DNA of 64,000 nt, taken from an uncultured Serinicoccus sp. (lineage in GTDB: Bacteria; Actinomycetota; Actinomycetes; Actinomycetales; Dermatophilaceae). Shown piece by piece: positions 25,200 to 32,719 of the stretch; the first letter of the stretch is position 1; each line of letters starts with the position of its first letter. The notes beneath the pieces are model-generated. The model saw nothing but the letters and a program-made list of their open reading frames with translations. It was not told the origin of the DNA and did no database searches. The translations under genes were made by a program, and so were the position numbers. The stretch covers positions 62,001 through 126,000 of the forward strand of contig NZ_CANKYH010000007.1 in assembly GCF_947487915.1 (NCBI RefSeq), written 5' to 3'.

Positions 25200-25820
25200 A
25201 TGCACACCAGGACCCGCACCACGGCGCTGGCCCTCGCGCTGGCCGCCGGGCTCGCCCTGTCGGCCTGCGCCGGGGACGACCAGGCCGAGTTCGCGCAGGA
25301 ACCGCCGTCGGGCTCGGCGGCCGACCCGGGCACCGAGCAGGAGGACCCGCCGACGGACCAGGCGGACGCGACGGAGGAGACCGAGGGGGCCGAAGAGGCC
25401 ACGACCGTCGAGCCCGCCGCCGAGCGGACCGTCGAGGTCGAGGAGAGCGAGTCGGTGAGCACCGAGGACGTCGCCTTCACCCTGACCGTGCACCGGCTGG
25501 TCGTGCACGACTACTACCTCGAGGCGGAGGTCACCGTCGTCAACGACGGGACCGAGTCCGTCGACACGTGGTACGGCTCCGGCAACGGGTCCACCGAGCC
25601 GCGTGTCTTCGACGACCGAGGCCGGGTCTACCCCTTCGTCGTCCAGGCCGGCGGCGACGGCCAGCGGTTGACGCTGGAGCCCGGCCAGGGCGTCGAGGCC
25701 GGCCTGGTGTTCCCGGGCCGCCTGGACCCCGACGCGGAGCAGGTGACCCTGGACTTCGAGGCCATCGGCGGGGAGTGGGAAGGCCTGCTCTTCGAGATCC
25801 CCGTCGGGGGCGCGTCGTGA
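25200..25820 (+). CDS. Lipoprotein with acidic linker, function unknown
   Basis: 206 residues. A short basic N-terminus and hydrophobic stretch end in the lipobox LSAC (Cys about residue 22). About 55 residues rich in Glu, Asp, Pro and Thr form a linker. The C-terminal 115 residues are beta-rich, with EVTVVNDGTESVDTWYG and QRLTLEPGQGVEAGLVFPG, resembling DUF4352-like immunoprotective or stalk domains. ATG follows GAGGAG. It overlaps the next gene by GTGA and probably shares its function at the outer membrane face. Confidence 0.75.
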   Translation: MHTRTRTTALALALAAGLALSACAGDDQAEFAQEPPSGSAADPGTEQEDPPTDQADATEETEGAEEATTVEPAAERTVEVEESESVSTEDVAFTLTVHRLVVHDYYLEAEVTVVNDGTESVDTWYGSGNGSTEPRVFDDRGRVYPFVVQAGGDGQRLTLEPGQGVEAGLVFPGRLDPDAEQVTLDFEAIGGEWEGLLFEIPVGGAS

Positions 25821-26434
25821 AGGCGGCTGCCCGCACCCCCGGTGCCATGGCCGTCGGCGCCCTCCTCGTCCTCGCCGGCTGCGGCGCGACGGCGGTCGCC
25901 GGTGAGTCCGCCCCGGTGCCGGAGGACTTCCAGGCGCCGCGCTCGACCGTGGACGTCTACACCGCGTGGGAGGCTCCCCTGACCTCGGTCTCGTTCTTCT
26001 ACACCGACCCCGAGGACGTGGGGACCGAGGAGCTGGAGGAGGCCCTCGACGCCGAGAGCGAGGGGGAGGCGACCGTCGTGCAGATCTCCGACCAGTTCCT
26101 CTTCGACTTCGGCTCCGCGCAGCTGCGTCCCACCGCCACCCGGAGCCTGGACACCGTCGTGGCCGTGCTCGAGGAGGGCGAGGCTCCGGTGGAGGTCACC
26201 GGGCACACCGACCCGGTCGGCGGCGACGCCGTCAACCAGCCGCTCTCGCAGGACCGGGCCAGGGCCGTGGCCGACTACCTGGTCGAGCAGGGCATCGAGG
26301 AGTCCCGGATCACCGCCGAGGGCCGGGGCTCCTCCGAGCCGGTCGCCCCCAACACCCACGAGGACGGGCGCGACGACCCCGAGGGCCGTCAGCAGAACCG
26401 CCGGGTGGAGATCAGGTACTCCGAGGGGTCCTGA
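25817..26434 (+). CDS. OmpA-family peptidoglycan-binding lipoprotein
   Basis: 205 residues. A signal sequence with lipobox LAGC (about residue 22) precedes a unique 70-residue segment and a C-terminal OmpA domain: FDFGSAQLRPTATRSL, VEVTGHTDPVGGD, QPLSQDRARAVADYLV, and the end RRVEIRY. This domain binds meso-diaminopimelate in peptidoglycan. In a Gram-positive it would anchor a membrane-attached complex to the wall. Last gene of the sigma/kinase/lipoprotein cassette. GTG start. Confidence 0.88.
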   Translation: MKAAARTPGAMAVGALLVLAGCGATAVAGESAPVPEDFQAPRSTVDVYTAWEAPLTSVSFFYTDPEDVGTEELEEALDAESEGEATVVQISDQFLFDFGSAQLRPTATRSLDTVVAVLEEGEAPVEVTGHTDPVGGDAVNQPLSQDRARAVADYLVEQGIEESRITAEGRGSSEPVAPNTHEDGRDDPEGRQQNRRVEIRYSEGS

Positions 26435-26454
26435 GGCGGCTCACCCGAGGTGGC

Positions 26455-27066
26455 TCACCCGTGGTCCGGCGGCGCGACCAGGCCACGGGTGACCTCGGCC
26501 CCGCTCACGGGGCGGTCGGCATACCTCGAGCCGTGCACCGCCCCGGCCCGCGCGCGACCCGGGGTCTCCGCGGCGATCTGCTCCTGCAGCGTGACGATGC
26601 CGTGCAGCAGCGCCTCCGGCCGCGGGGGGCAGCCGGGCACGTAGACGTCGACCGGGATGATCTGGTCGACGCCCTTGGTGACCGAGTAGCTGTCCCAGTA
26701 GGGCCCGCCGGAGTTGGAGCAGGCGCCGAAGGAGATGACGTACTTGGGCTCGGGCATCTGGTCGTAGAGCCGGCGGATCGCCGGGGCCATCTTGTCGGTG
26801 ACCGTGCCCGAGACCACCATGAGGTCGGACTGCCGCGGCCCGGGCGCGAACGGGATGACGCCCAGCCGGATGAAGTCGTGCCGCGCCATGGAGGCGCTGA
26901 TGAACTCGATCGCGCAGCAGGCCAGGCCGAAGTTGAAGACCCACAGGGAGTACTTCCGGCCCCAGTTGAGCACGACCTGGACCGCACGGGGGGCGCGCTC
27001 GACCGGCGCACCGACCCGAGGGGTCGGCAGGCTGGTGGTATGCCGCTCGCTCACCTGCTCGCCCAC
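26455..27066 (-). CDS. nuoB: NADH-quinone oxidoreductase subunit B (second cluster)
   Basis: About 203 residues. It holds the N2 [4Fe-4S] ligands: [10 protein letters not shown] (paired Cys), [11 protein letters not shown] and [13 protein letters not shown], all four cysteines kept. The N-terminus is extended by about 30 residues and the C-terminus by about 40 compared with the minimal protein. The GTG ending at 27066 is 1 nt from the nuoA stop. A second GTG at 27051 is the alternative. Functional N2 would need a NuoD partner, which is not encoded in this cluster. Confidence 0.9.
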   Translation of the reverse strand: MGEQVSERHTTSLPTPRVGAPVERAPRAVQVVLNWGRKYSLWVFNFGLACCAIEFISASMARHDFIRLGVIPFAPGPRQSDLMVVSGTVTDKMAPAIRRLYDQMPEPKYVISFGACSNSGGPYWDSYSVTKGVDQIIPVDVYVPGCPPRPEALLHGIVTLQEQIAAETPGRARAGAVHGSRYADRPVSGAEVTRGLVAPPDHG

Positions 27067-27067
27067 G

Positions 27068-27427
27068 TCACCACCACCGCAGCAGACCGCGTCGCCACAC
27101 GTGCAGGAGGGCCACGACGAGCACGCCGATGAACAGGCCCATCTCGACCAGGCTGGCCGGCCCGAGGTCGGAGCGCAGCACCAGCGCCCAGGGGAAGAGG
27201 TAGACCGCGTCGACGGCGAAGACGACGTAGAGCAGGGCGTAGACGAGGTAGCGCACGCTGCCCTGCTCCCAACCCGAGCCGACCGGGTCCACCCCGGACT
27301 CGTAGGTCGTCACCTTGGCGGGGGTCAGGTCGCTCGGCGCCAGCAGCCGGCGCGCGCCCGTGGCGGTCGCCACCAGGGCGACCCCGAGCAGCGTCACCAG
27401 GGCGACGACGACGTAGTCCGACATCAC
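27068..27427 (-). CDS. nuoA: NADH-quinone oxidoreductase subunit A (second cluster)
   Basis: Three-helix subunit of 118-119 residues. The loop motif [15 protein letters not shown] and the helix 2 acidic region [15 protein letters not shown] match NuoA. Starts at GTG 27427 or the adjacent ATG 27424. TAGGCT on the minus strand ends 5 nt before the GTG, so a leaderless mRNA is likely. It begins the nuoAB pair, 9 nt after the LpqF-like gene on the same strand. Confidence 0.9.
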   Translation of the reverse strand: MMSDYVVVALVTLLGVALVATATGARRLLAPSDLTPAKVTTYESGVDPVGSGWEQGSVRYLVYALLYVVFAVDAVYLFPWALVLRSDLGPASLVEMGLFIGVLVVALLHVWRRGLLRWW

Positions 27428-27435
27428 CGGTCAGC

Positions 27436-28926
27436 CTAGCCGCCGGAGTCCACGAGGTGCTGCAGGCCGGCACCGACGACGGTCGCGGCGCGCAGCTGGT
27501 CGACCGGCTCCGTGCTGCGCGTCTGCACGACCAGCACGAGGCCCTCCGGCGCCCCGGCCCCGGGGCTCTCGCCCTCACCCTCCTGCGGCTCGACGTAGAA
27601 CGACATCGCGAGCACGCCGGGCAGGGAGCCGCCCTTGAACGCCTGGTAGCCCACGCCCTCGGGCGGAGGCAGCCCCGGGTTGCGGGCGAGGATCTCCCGC
27701 ACGGGCCCACCGGCGGGCCCCCCGGCGAGCTGCTGCAGCCGGGCGTGCAGGGAGCAGACCTGCGCACCGGTGAGGAACCAGCCGATGCCGTCCTGCCACC
27801 GCGGCTCGGTCACCGTCTCCGGGGCGATGTCGAGCTCGTCGGGCAGGTCCGCGAGGATCGCCTCGCGGGTCTCGGGCACCTGGGCCTCGGCCCACCGCGT
27901 CCGCACCTCGCTGTCCACCTGCCACCCGAGCTGGAAGACCTGCCGGGTGGTCGGGACGGGCATGGTCGCGGTCGGGTCCAGGCCCGCGTCGACCGCGGCC
28001 TCGCGCAGGGCGCGCTGGCCCACCCGGTCCATGAGCAGGTCGGTGGCGGTGTTGTCGCTGATCGAGATCATCAGCTCGGCAGCCTCGCGGACCGGCACCG
28101 TGGACCCCTCCGGGCGGTCCTGCAGCTCACCGGAGGGCAGGCTCACGACGCCCGCCCCGAGGGTCAGCTCCTCGTCCCACGTCAGCCCGCCCGACCGCAC
28201 CTCCTCGGCCACGGCGAGCAGGACGAGCAGCTTGACCACCGAGGCGCTCGGGACGGCGTCGCCGCCCGGCTCCACCCCCGAGGTCGTGTAGGTCGTCTCG
28301 CAGGTGCCCCCCTGGACCCGGCCGACCACCACCTGGCTGGTGCCGCCGAGCTCGGCGAGGGCGGCGTCGAGGTCGGGCCAGGCGTCGACCACGGGCGGCT
28401 CCCCCGAGGTGTCCGGCTGGAGGAACACGGTGGCGATCCGGCCCTGCTCGTCCACACCGACCGTCATGAGCAGCGGGTCCTGCGCCGCCAGGCTGAGGGT
28501 GGCGGCGCGGCCCACCCCGGAGCTCGGGACGACGCCGGTGACGACGTAGGGGCCGGCGCTGCGGACCTGGGCCAGCACCAGGCCCAGCTCGACCGGGGAG
28601 ACCTCCTCCAGGAAGTCCGGGGCGAAGCGCTCGGTGGCCTCCTGCACGGTCGGCCCCTCGGCGTCCTCCTCCAGCAGCTCCAGCACCCACTCGACCGCGC
28701 CGAGCAGCTCGGCGTCGCCGATCGCGTCGGCCGGGTCGACCGGCTCCGGCGGGGACGGGGTGGCGCCGCCCTCGGGCGGGCCGGAGGTCGCGGCGGAGTC
28801 CTCCGGCGCAGCCGTCTGCACCACCAGCGGCGGGGTGGAGGTCACCGCGACGTCGTCGTCGTACTCGTCCGTGCACCCCGCGAGCAGCAGCGAGGCCACG
28901 AGCACCCCACCGATGACCCGCCGCAC
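27436..28926 (-). CDS. LpqF-like lipoprotein with class A beta-lactamase/transpeptidase fold
   Basis: 496 residues. Lipobox LLAGC (Cys about 18), then a Pro/Thr/Ser-rich linker, a domain of about 110 residues resembling the steroid isomerase/cystatin-like module of LpqF and S. clavuligerus ORF12 (GDAELLGAVEWVLELL onward), and a serine hydrolase domain. The catalytic SxxK is SASVVK, the second motif SDN is in ISISDNTATD, and the third is KGGS rather than KTG. It acts at the outer face of the membrane. Hydrolase activity is likely, true beta-lactamase activity less so. GTG preceded by GAGGAGG. Confidence 0.8.
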   Translation of the reverse strand: MRRVIGGVLVASLLLAGCTDEYDDDVAVTSTPPLVVQTAAPEDSAATSGPPEGGATPSPPEPVDPADAIGDAELLGAVEWVLELLEEDAEGPTVQEATERFAPDFLEEVSPVELGLVLAQVRSAGPYVVTGVVPSSGVGRAATLSLAAQDPLLMTVGVDEQGRIATVFLQPDTSGEPPVVDAWPDLDAALAELGGTSQVVVGRVQGGTCETTYTTSGVEPGGDAVPSASVVKLLVLLAVAEEVRSGGLTWDEELTLGAGVVSLPSGELQDRPEGSTVPVREAAELMISISDNTATDLLMDRVGQRALREAAVDAGLDPTATMPVPTTRQVFQLGWQVDSEVRTRWAEAQVPETREAILADLPDELDIAPETVTEPRWQDGIGWFLTGAQVCSLHARLQQLAGGPAGGPVREILARNPGLPPPEGVGYQAFKGGSLPGVLAMSFYVEPQEGEGESPGAGAPEGLVLVVQTRSTEPVDQLRAATVVGAGLQHLVDSGG

Positions 28927-28997
28927 GACCGCCTCCTCACCTCACACCCCATCTCAGCACGTGCCCCGGCCAGCCGGCGGACCGGCCTGTCCCTCGG

Positions 28998-29747
28998 TCA
29001 GCCCCGGGCGGCGCGCAGCGCGTCGCCGGCCTGCGCGGCATACCCGCCGCCGAAGAGGAGGACGTGCACGAGCAGCGGCACCGTCTGGAAGACCGCGGTC
29101 CTGCGCTCCCATCCCTCGGCCAGGGGGAACGCCTCGACGTAGGCCGCGAGCACCCGCCCGCTGAACCCGCCGAACAGCTGCATCATCGCGAGGTCCACCT
29201 CCCGGTGGGCGTAGTGCGCGCACGGGTCGATGAGCCAGCTGCGGCCGCGGTCGTCGACGAGCCGGTTGCCGGCCCACAGGTCCCCGTGGACCAGCGTGGG
29301 CGGCTCGACCGGTCCCAGGTGCCCGGCACCCAGGGCCCGGGCGTCCTCCATCGCCGAGGGGTCGAGCCGGCCGGACTCGACCGCCCGGCGGGTCAGCGGC
29401 ACCACCCGGCGGTCGAGCCAGGACTCCGCGAGGGTGTCGCAGGGGGCGAGGTCGACCGGGCAGTCCCCGAGGTATGCCGTGGGCTCGCCGTCCACCGCGC
29501 CGTACCGGTCTCCCGTGGTCCGGTGGAGGGCGGCCAGCTCGCGACCGAAGGCCTCCTCCGAGGCGGCGGTGCGGTGACCTCCGGACGGCACCTGCTCGAT
29601 GCTGATGCGGGTCCGCGAGACCCCGAGCACCTCGGGCACCCGCGCACCCGCCGCAGCCAGGGCCCGCAGCCCCACGGCCTCCCGGTCGAAGAACAACGCC
29701 GGTGCGTCCGCGCGGGTCTTGGTGAAAGGTCCGTCCGCCCGTGTCAT
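28998..29747 (-). CDS. Fructosamine kinase / aminoglycoside phosphotransferase family protein
   Basis: 249 residues, somewhat shorter than the usual ~290 of fructosamine-3-kinases. The catalytic loop VHGDLWAGNRLV and the metal site WLIDPCAHYAHREVDLAM are typical of the FN3K family. FTKTRADAPALF carries the likely ATP-binding lysine. It may repair glycated proteins by phosphorylating ketoamines. Divergent from an LMW phosphatase; such kinase/phosphatase pairs are known in bacteria, which supports a deglycation role. Confidence 0.82.
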   Translation of the reverse strand: MTRADGPFTKTRADAPALFFDREAVGLRALAAAGARVPEVLGVSRTRISIEQVPSGGHRTAASEEAFGRELAALHRTTGDRYGAVDGEPTAYLGDCPVDLAPCDTLAESWLDRRVVPLTRRAVESGRLDPSAMEDARALGAGHLGPVEPPTLVHGDLWAGNRLVDDRGRSWLIDPCAHYAHREVDLAMMQLFGGFSGRVLAAYVEAFPLAEGWERRTAVFQTVPLLVHVLLFGGGYAAQAGDALRAARG

Positions 29748-29789
29748 GGCCCCACCCTTGCAGCCGGCGCCGGTGAGAGGGTGGGGGGC

Positions 29790-30296
29790 ATGCACATCAT
29801 GACCGTCTGCCTGGGCAACGTCTGCCGCTCCCCCGCCGCGGAGGCCGTGCTCGTCCGCGCGTTGGACGAGGCCGGGATCGAGGGCGTGAGCGTGAGCTCG
29901 GCCGGGACGGCCGACTACCACGTGGGTGAGCGACCGAACCCGGCCTCCAGCGCGGAGGGCGAGCGCCGCGGCTACGCCTTCACCACCCGGGGGGCGCAGT
30001 TCGGCGCCGACGACTTCGACCGGGCCGATCTCGTGCTCGCCATGGACTCCTCCAACGAGGAGGACCTGCTGGCGCTGGCCCGGACGCCCGAGGAGGCCGC
30101 CAGGGTGGTGCGCCTGGGGGCCTTCGCCCCCGACGCGGGCGGGGGCGTCCGGGACGTGCCCGACCCCTGGGGCCGGTCCCGCGAGGCGTTCGTCGCGATG
30201 TACGACCAGGTCGAGGAGGCCGTGGCCGGCCTGGTCGCCGCCCTCCGGGAAGGCCGGCTCGAGGAGGTCCTCACGACGCAGCGGGCCCGGCGCTGA
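29790..30296 (+). CDS. Low-molecular-weight protein tyrosine phosphatase
   Basis: 168 residues. The P-loop CLGNVCRSP (C-x5-R-S) begins at residue 7, and the general acid is in DVPDPWGRS at about residue 123. SSAGTADYHVGERPNP is the usual helix cap. Cytosolic. Substrate unknown; it may act on phosphosugars or phosphotyrosine. The ATG follows a G-rich stretch GGTGGGG. Ends 2 nt before the convergent SDR gene. Confidence 0.9.
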   Translation: MHIMTVCLGNVCRSPAAEAVLVRALDEAGIEGVSVSSAGTADYHVGERPNPASSAEGERRGYAFTTRGAQFGADDFDRADLVLAMDSSNEEDLLALARTPEEAARVVRLGAFAPDAGGGVRDVPDPWGRSREAFVAMYDQVEEAVAGLVAALREGRLEEVLTTQRARR

Positions 30297-30298
30297 GG

Positions 30299-31150
30299 TC
30301 AGGCGGGCCCGGCCCGGCCCGGCGCGGTCCCGTCCAGACCCACCTCGCGCCGCATCCAGGCCACGGTCCGCGCGGCCTCCCCGCGGTCCAGGGCCCGCGC
30401 GGAGCGTCGGATCAGCGTGGGCCGGCCGCGCAGGTGCTGCCACCCGTCGGGACCGACGTAGGACCCGGGCGGCAGCGGCTGGGTGAGCGAGAAGAGCACG
30501 GCGGCGGCCCCCTGGGCGGCCGTCATCGCGAGCGGCCGGCTGGCCATGGTGACGAGCCGGTCGACGCGCGCGTGGCCGCTGGCGTTCTGGAGGTTGGTGA
30601 CCACCCAGCCGGGGTGCGTCAGCTGCACCTGGGTGCCCGCCGGCATCCGGGCGCCGAGGTCGAGCCCCCAGAGCATCGCGGTGAGCTTGGCCCGGGAGTA
30701 GGCCCGGGGCAGGGTCCACCGGGTCCGCCGGAAGTGGGGGTCGTCGTGGTCCATCCGGCCCGAGGTGTGCGCGTGCGACGTGACCAGGACCACCCTCTCG
30801 CGCACGACGGGCAGGAGGGACTCCGTGAGGAGCATCGGGGCCAGCGCGTTGACCCCCAGCAGCAGCTCGAACCCGTCCACGGTCTCCCGCCGACCCGGCG
30901 ACACCACCCCGGCCACGTTGACCAGGTCGGCCCGCTCGCCGTCCAGCAGACCGCGGATGTCGCTCGCCGCGCGCCGGTCGCGCACCGGGAGGACGAGCCG
31001 GGCACCCCACCGGGCCAGGTGCAGCGCGCTCTCCCGCCCGATCCCGTCGCTCGCCCCGGTCACCACCACGGTCCGGCCCCGCAGGTCGGGCGGCACCAGG
31101 TGCTCCCACCCGAGGGCGTCGACCGCCTCTCCCGCGACTGTCTCGACCAT
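30299..31150 (-). CDS. Short-chain dehydrogenase/reductase
   Basis: 283 residues. Cofactor motif TGASDGIGRES (TGxxxGxG) at about residue 30, and catalytic serine in VTSHAH. YSRAK gives the YxxxK pair, with GWVVTNLQ after it. The usual NNAG is VNVAG. Order and length resemble retinol dehydrogenase-like SDRs. The Arg in VRDRRAASD suggests NADP(H). Substrate unknown. ATG ends at 31150, divergent from a FemAB-type gene. Confidence 0.85.
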   Translation of the reverse strand: MVETVAGEAVDALGWEHLVPPDLRGRTVVVTGASDGIGRESALHLARWGARLVLPVRDRRAASDIRGLLDGERADLVNVAGVVSPGRRETVDGFELLLGVNALAPMLLTESLLPVVRERVVLVTSHAHTSGRMDHDDPHFRRTRWTLPRAYSRAKLTAMLWGLDLGARMPAGTQVQLTHPGWVVTNLQNASGHARVDRLVTMASRPLAMTAAQGAAAVLFSLTQPLPPGSYVGPDGWQHLRGRPTLIRRSARALDRGEAARTVAWMRREVGLDGTAPGRAGPA

Positions 31151-31221
31151 GGTCCCCGAGTGTGCCAGCGCCCCGGCTCGTCGTCCTCGGAGGGTGCCCG
31201 CCCGACGGCTACCCTGTCGCC

Positions 31222-32316
31222 ATGACCCTGACCCTGGAGACGGCCACCGACCGCGCGTCCTACATGGCAACCCTGCTCGACCTGCCGGTGAGCAGCCCCC
31301 TGCAAGGCTGGGGCTACGGCGAGGCCCGGCGGGTGCTGGGTCAGGAGCCGGTGCGCTACCTCGTGCGCCAGGGCGGGCGCACCGTCGGTGCCGTGCAGCT
31401 GATGCGCAAGTCGCTGGCTCCGGGCGTCAGCACGTTGTATGCCCCCCGCGGGCCGGTCCTGGCCGACCGGTCGCTGCTGCCCGAGTTCGCCCGGGCGGTC
31501 CGTCAGGTCGCACGCCGCACCGACCACTTCCTCACGATCGAACCGCCGGAGCCCCTCGTCGCCGGTGACAGCCCCGAGCAGGAGGACCTGGCGGCCGAGC
31601 AGGCGGTCATCCCCGACCGCATCGGTCCCTTCCGACGCGCCCGGACCGAGCAGCCCGAGCACACCATCCTCATCGACACCAGCCAGGAGCCGGACACCGT
31701 CTTCGCCGGGCTGCACAAGATGGCCCGCCGCAACGTGCGCACGGCCGAACGGATGGGGGTGCAGGCCGGCCGGGACGAGAGCTTCGAGGACTTCTGGGAG
31801 ATCTTCACCGCGACCAACGAGCGGTCCAGCCTGGGCGCCTTCCCCCGCCGCTACTACGAGACGCTCCTGCGGGAGGCCGACCAGGACGGCGGCGAGGCCT
31901 ACCTGGTGCTCTCCCGGCACGAGGGCCGCGCGCTCGCGGGCGGCTTCTTCCTGGGGCTCGGCGACACCACCGCCTACCTCTACGGCGGGTCGGTGCGCGA
32001 CGACCGCCCGCCCTCGGAGGGCGAGAAGCGCAAGGACGCCAAGGCGCCCGACGCGTTCTACTGGTCGGCGATCACCGACGCCCACGAGCACGGCTACTCC
32101 CGGCTCGACCTGTGGGGCATCCCGCGGCTGCTGGACGAGAAGAAGCACTCCTTCGGCGTGCTGCGGATGAAGCTGAAGTTCGGGTCGCAACGCTACTGGT
32201 TCCCGGCCTACGACCTCTCCCTGTCGCCGCTGAGCACCCCGCTGCGCACGGCGCTCAAGGTGCGCCGGTCCTACCTCAACTACCGCAGCTTCGGCACCAC
32301 CGACGACATCCTCTGA
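31222..32316 (+). CDS. FemAB/FmhB-like peptidyltransferase (GNAT fold)
   Basis: 364 residues with two GNAT-like halves. PLQGWGYGEARR near the N-terminus, KMARRNVRTAERMGV in the middle and YDLWGIP-like RLDLWGIPRLLDEKKHSFG near the end are the markers of the family. FemX-type enzymes add the first amino acid of the peptidoglycan cross-bridge using aminoacyl-tRNA, at the inner membrane face. TACCCT (31210-31215) lies 6 nt before the ATG, so leaderless. Confidence 0.85.
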   Translation: MTLTLETATDRASYMATLLDLPVSSPLQGWGYGEARRVLGQEPVRYLVRQGGRTVGAVQLMRKSLAPGVSTLYAPRGPVLADRSLLPEFARAVRQVARRTDHFLTIEPPEPLVAGDSPEQEDLAAEQAVIPDRIGPFRRARTEQPEHTILIDTSQEPDTVFAGLHKMARRNVRTAERMGVQAGRDESFEDFWEIFTATNERSSLGAFPRRYYETLLREADQDGGEAYLVLSRHEGRALAGGFFLGLGDTTAYLYGGSVRDDRPPSEGEKRKDAKAPDAFYWSAITDAHEHGYSRLDLWGIPRLLDEKKHSFGVLRMKLKFGSQRYWFPAYDLSLSPLSTPLRTALKVRRSYLNYRSFGTTDDIL

Positions 32317-32352
32317 GACGCCGACGGACCCGCCGCGTGCCATGCTGGGCCG

Positions 32353-32673
32353 ATGGACGAGCAGGCGCGTGGGGAGCTGGAGGCCAAGCGGGCCGAGGTC
32401 GTCGCCCAGATGGAGCAGCTGAGCGCCCCCGTCCAGGACCAGGGCAGCATCTCCTTCGGCAAGCGGGTCGGGGACGGCACCGCCATGGCCGTCGACCGGC
32501 TGACCGCGGTGAGCGCCCACGACAACCTGCAGGGCCTCCTGGCCGAGATCGACACGGCGCTGGCCGCGCTCGAGGACGGCGGTTACGGGCGCTGCCGGGT
32601 GTGCGGCGAGCGCATCCCCGAGGGCCGCCTGGAGGCCCGGCCCTGGGCGACCACCTGCGTGCGCCACGGCTGA
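32353..32673 (+). CDS. DksA/TraR-type zinc-finger protein
   Basis: 106 residues. An N-terminal coiled-coil part (EQARGELEAKRAEVVAQMEQL) precedes a C-terminal finger, YGRCRVCGERIPEGRLEARP then TTCVRH. Three of four zinc cysteines are present; the fourth position is His. It may bind RNA polymerase near the secondary channel, as DksA relatives do. CATGCT lies 6 nt before the ATG. Confidence 0.85.
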   Translation: MDEQARGELEAKRAEVVAQMEQLSAPVQDQGSISFGKRVGDGTAMAVDRLTAVSAHDNLQGLLAEIDTALAALEDGGYGRCRVCGERIPEGRLEARPWATTCVRHG

Positions 32674-32719
32674 CGGCGGGCTGCGGCGGGGTCCGAACCG
32701 CTATTAGGGGAGAGTAGTC

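Noticed and set aside
26435..26457. Direct repeat GGCTCACCCG in the gap between ompA-like and nuoB2 genes
   Set aside because: Only about 10 bp twice, partly within stop codon context. Too short to support a function.
31162..31222. Longer upstream start for the FemAB-like gene
   Set aside because: The -10 hexamer TACCCT at 31210-31215 and family length both favour the ATG at 31222.
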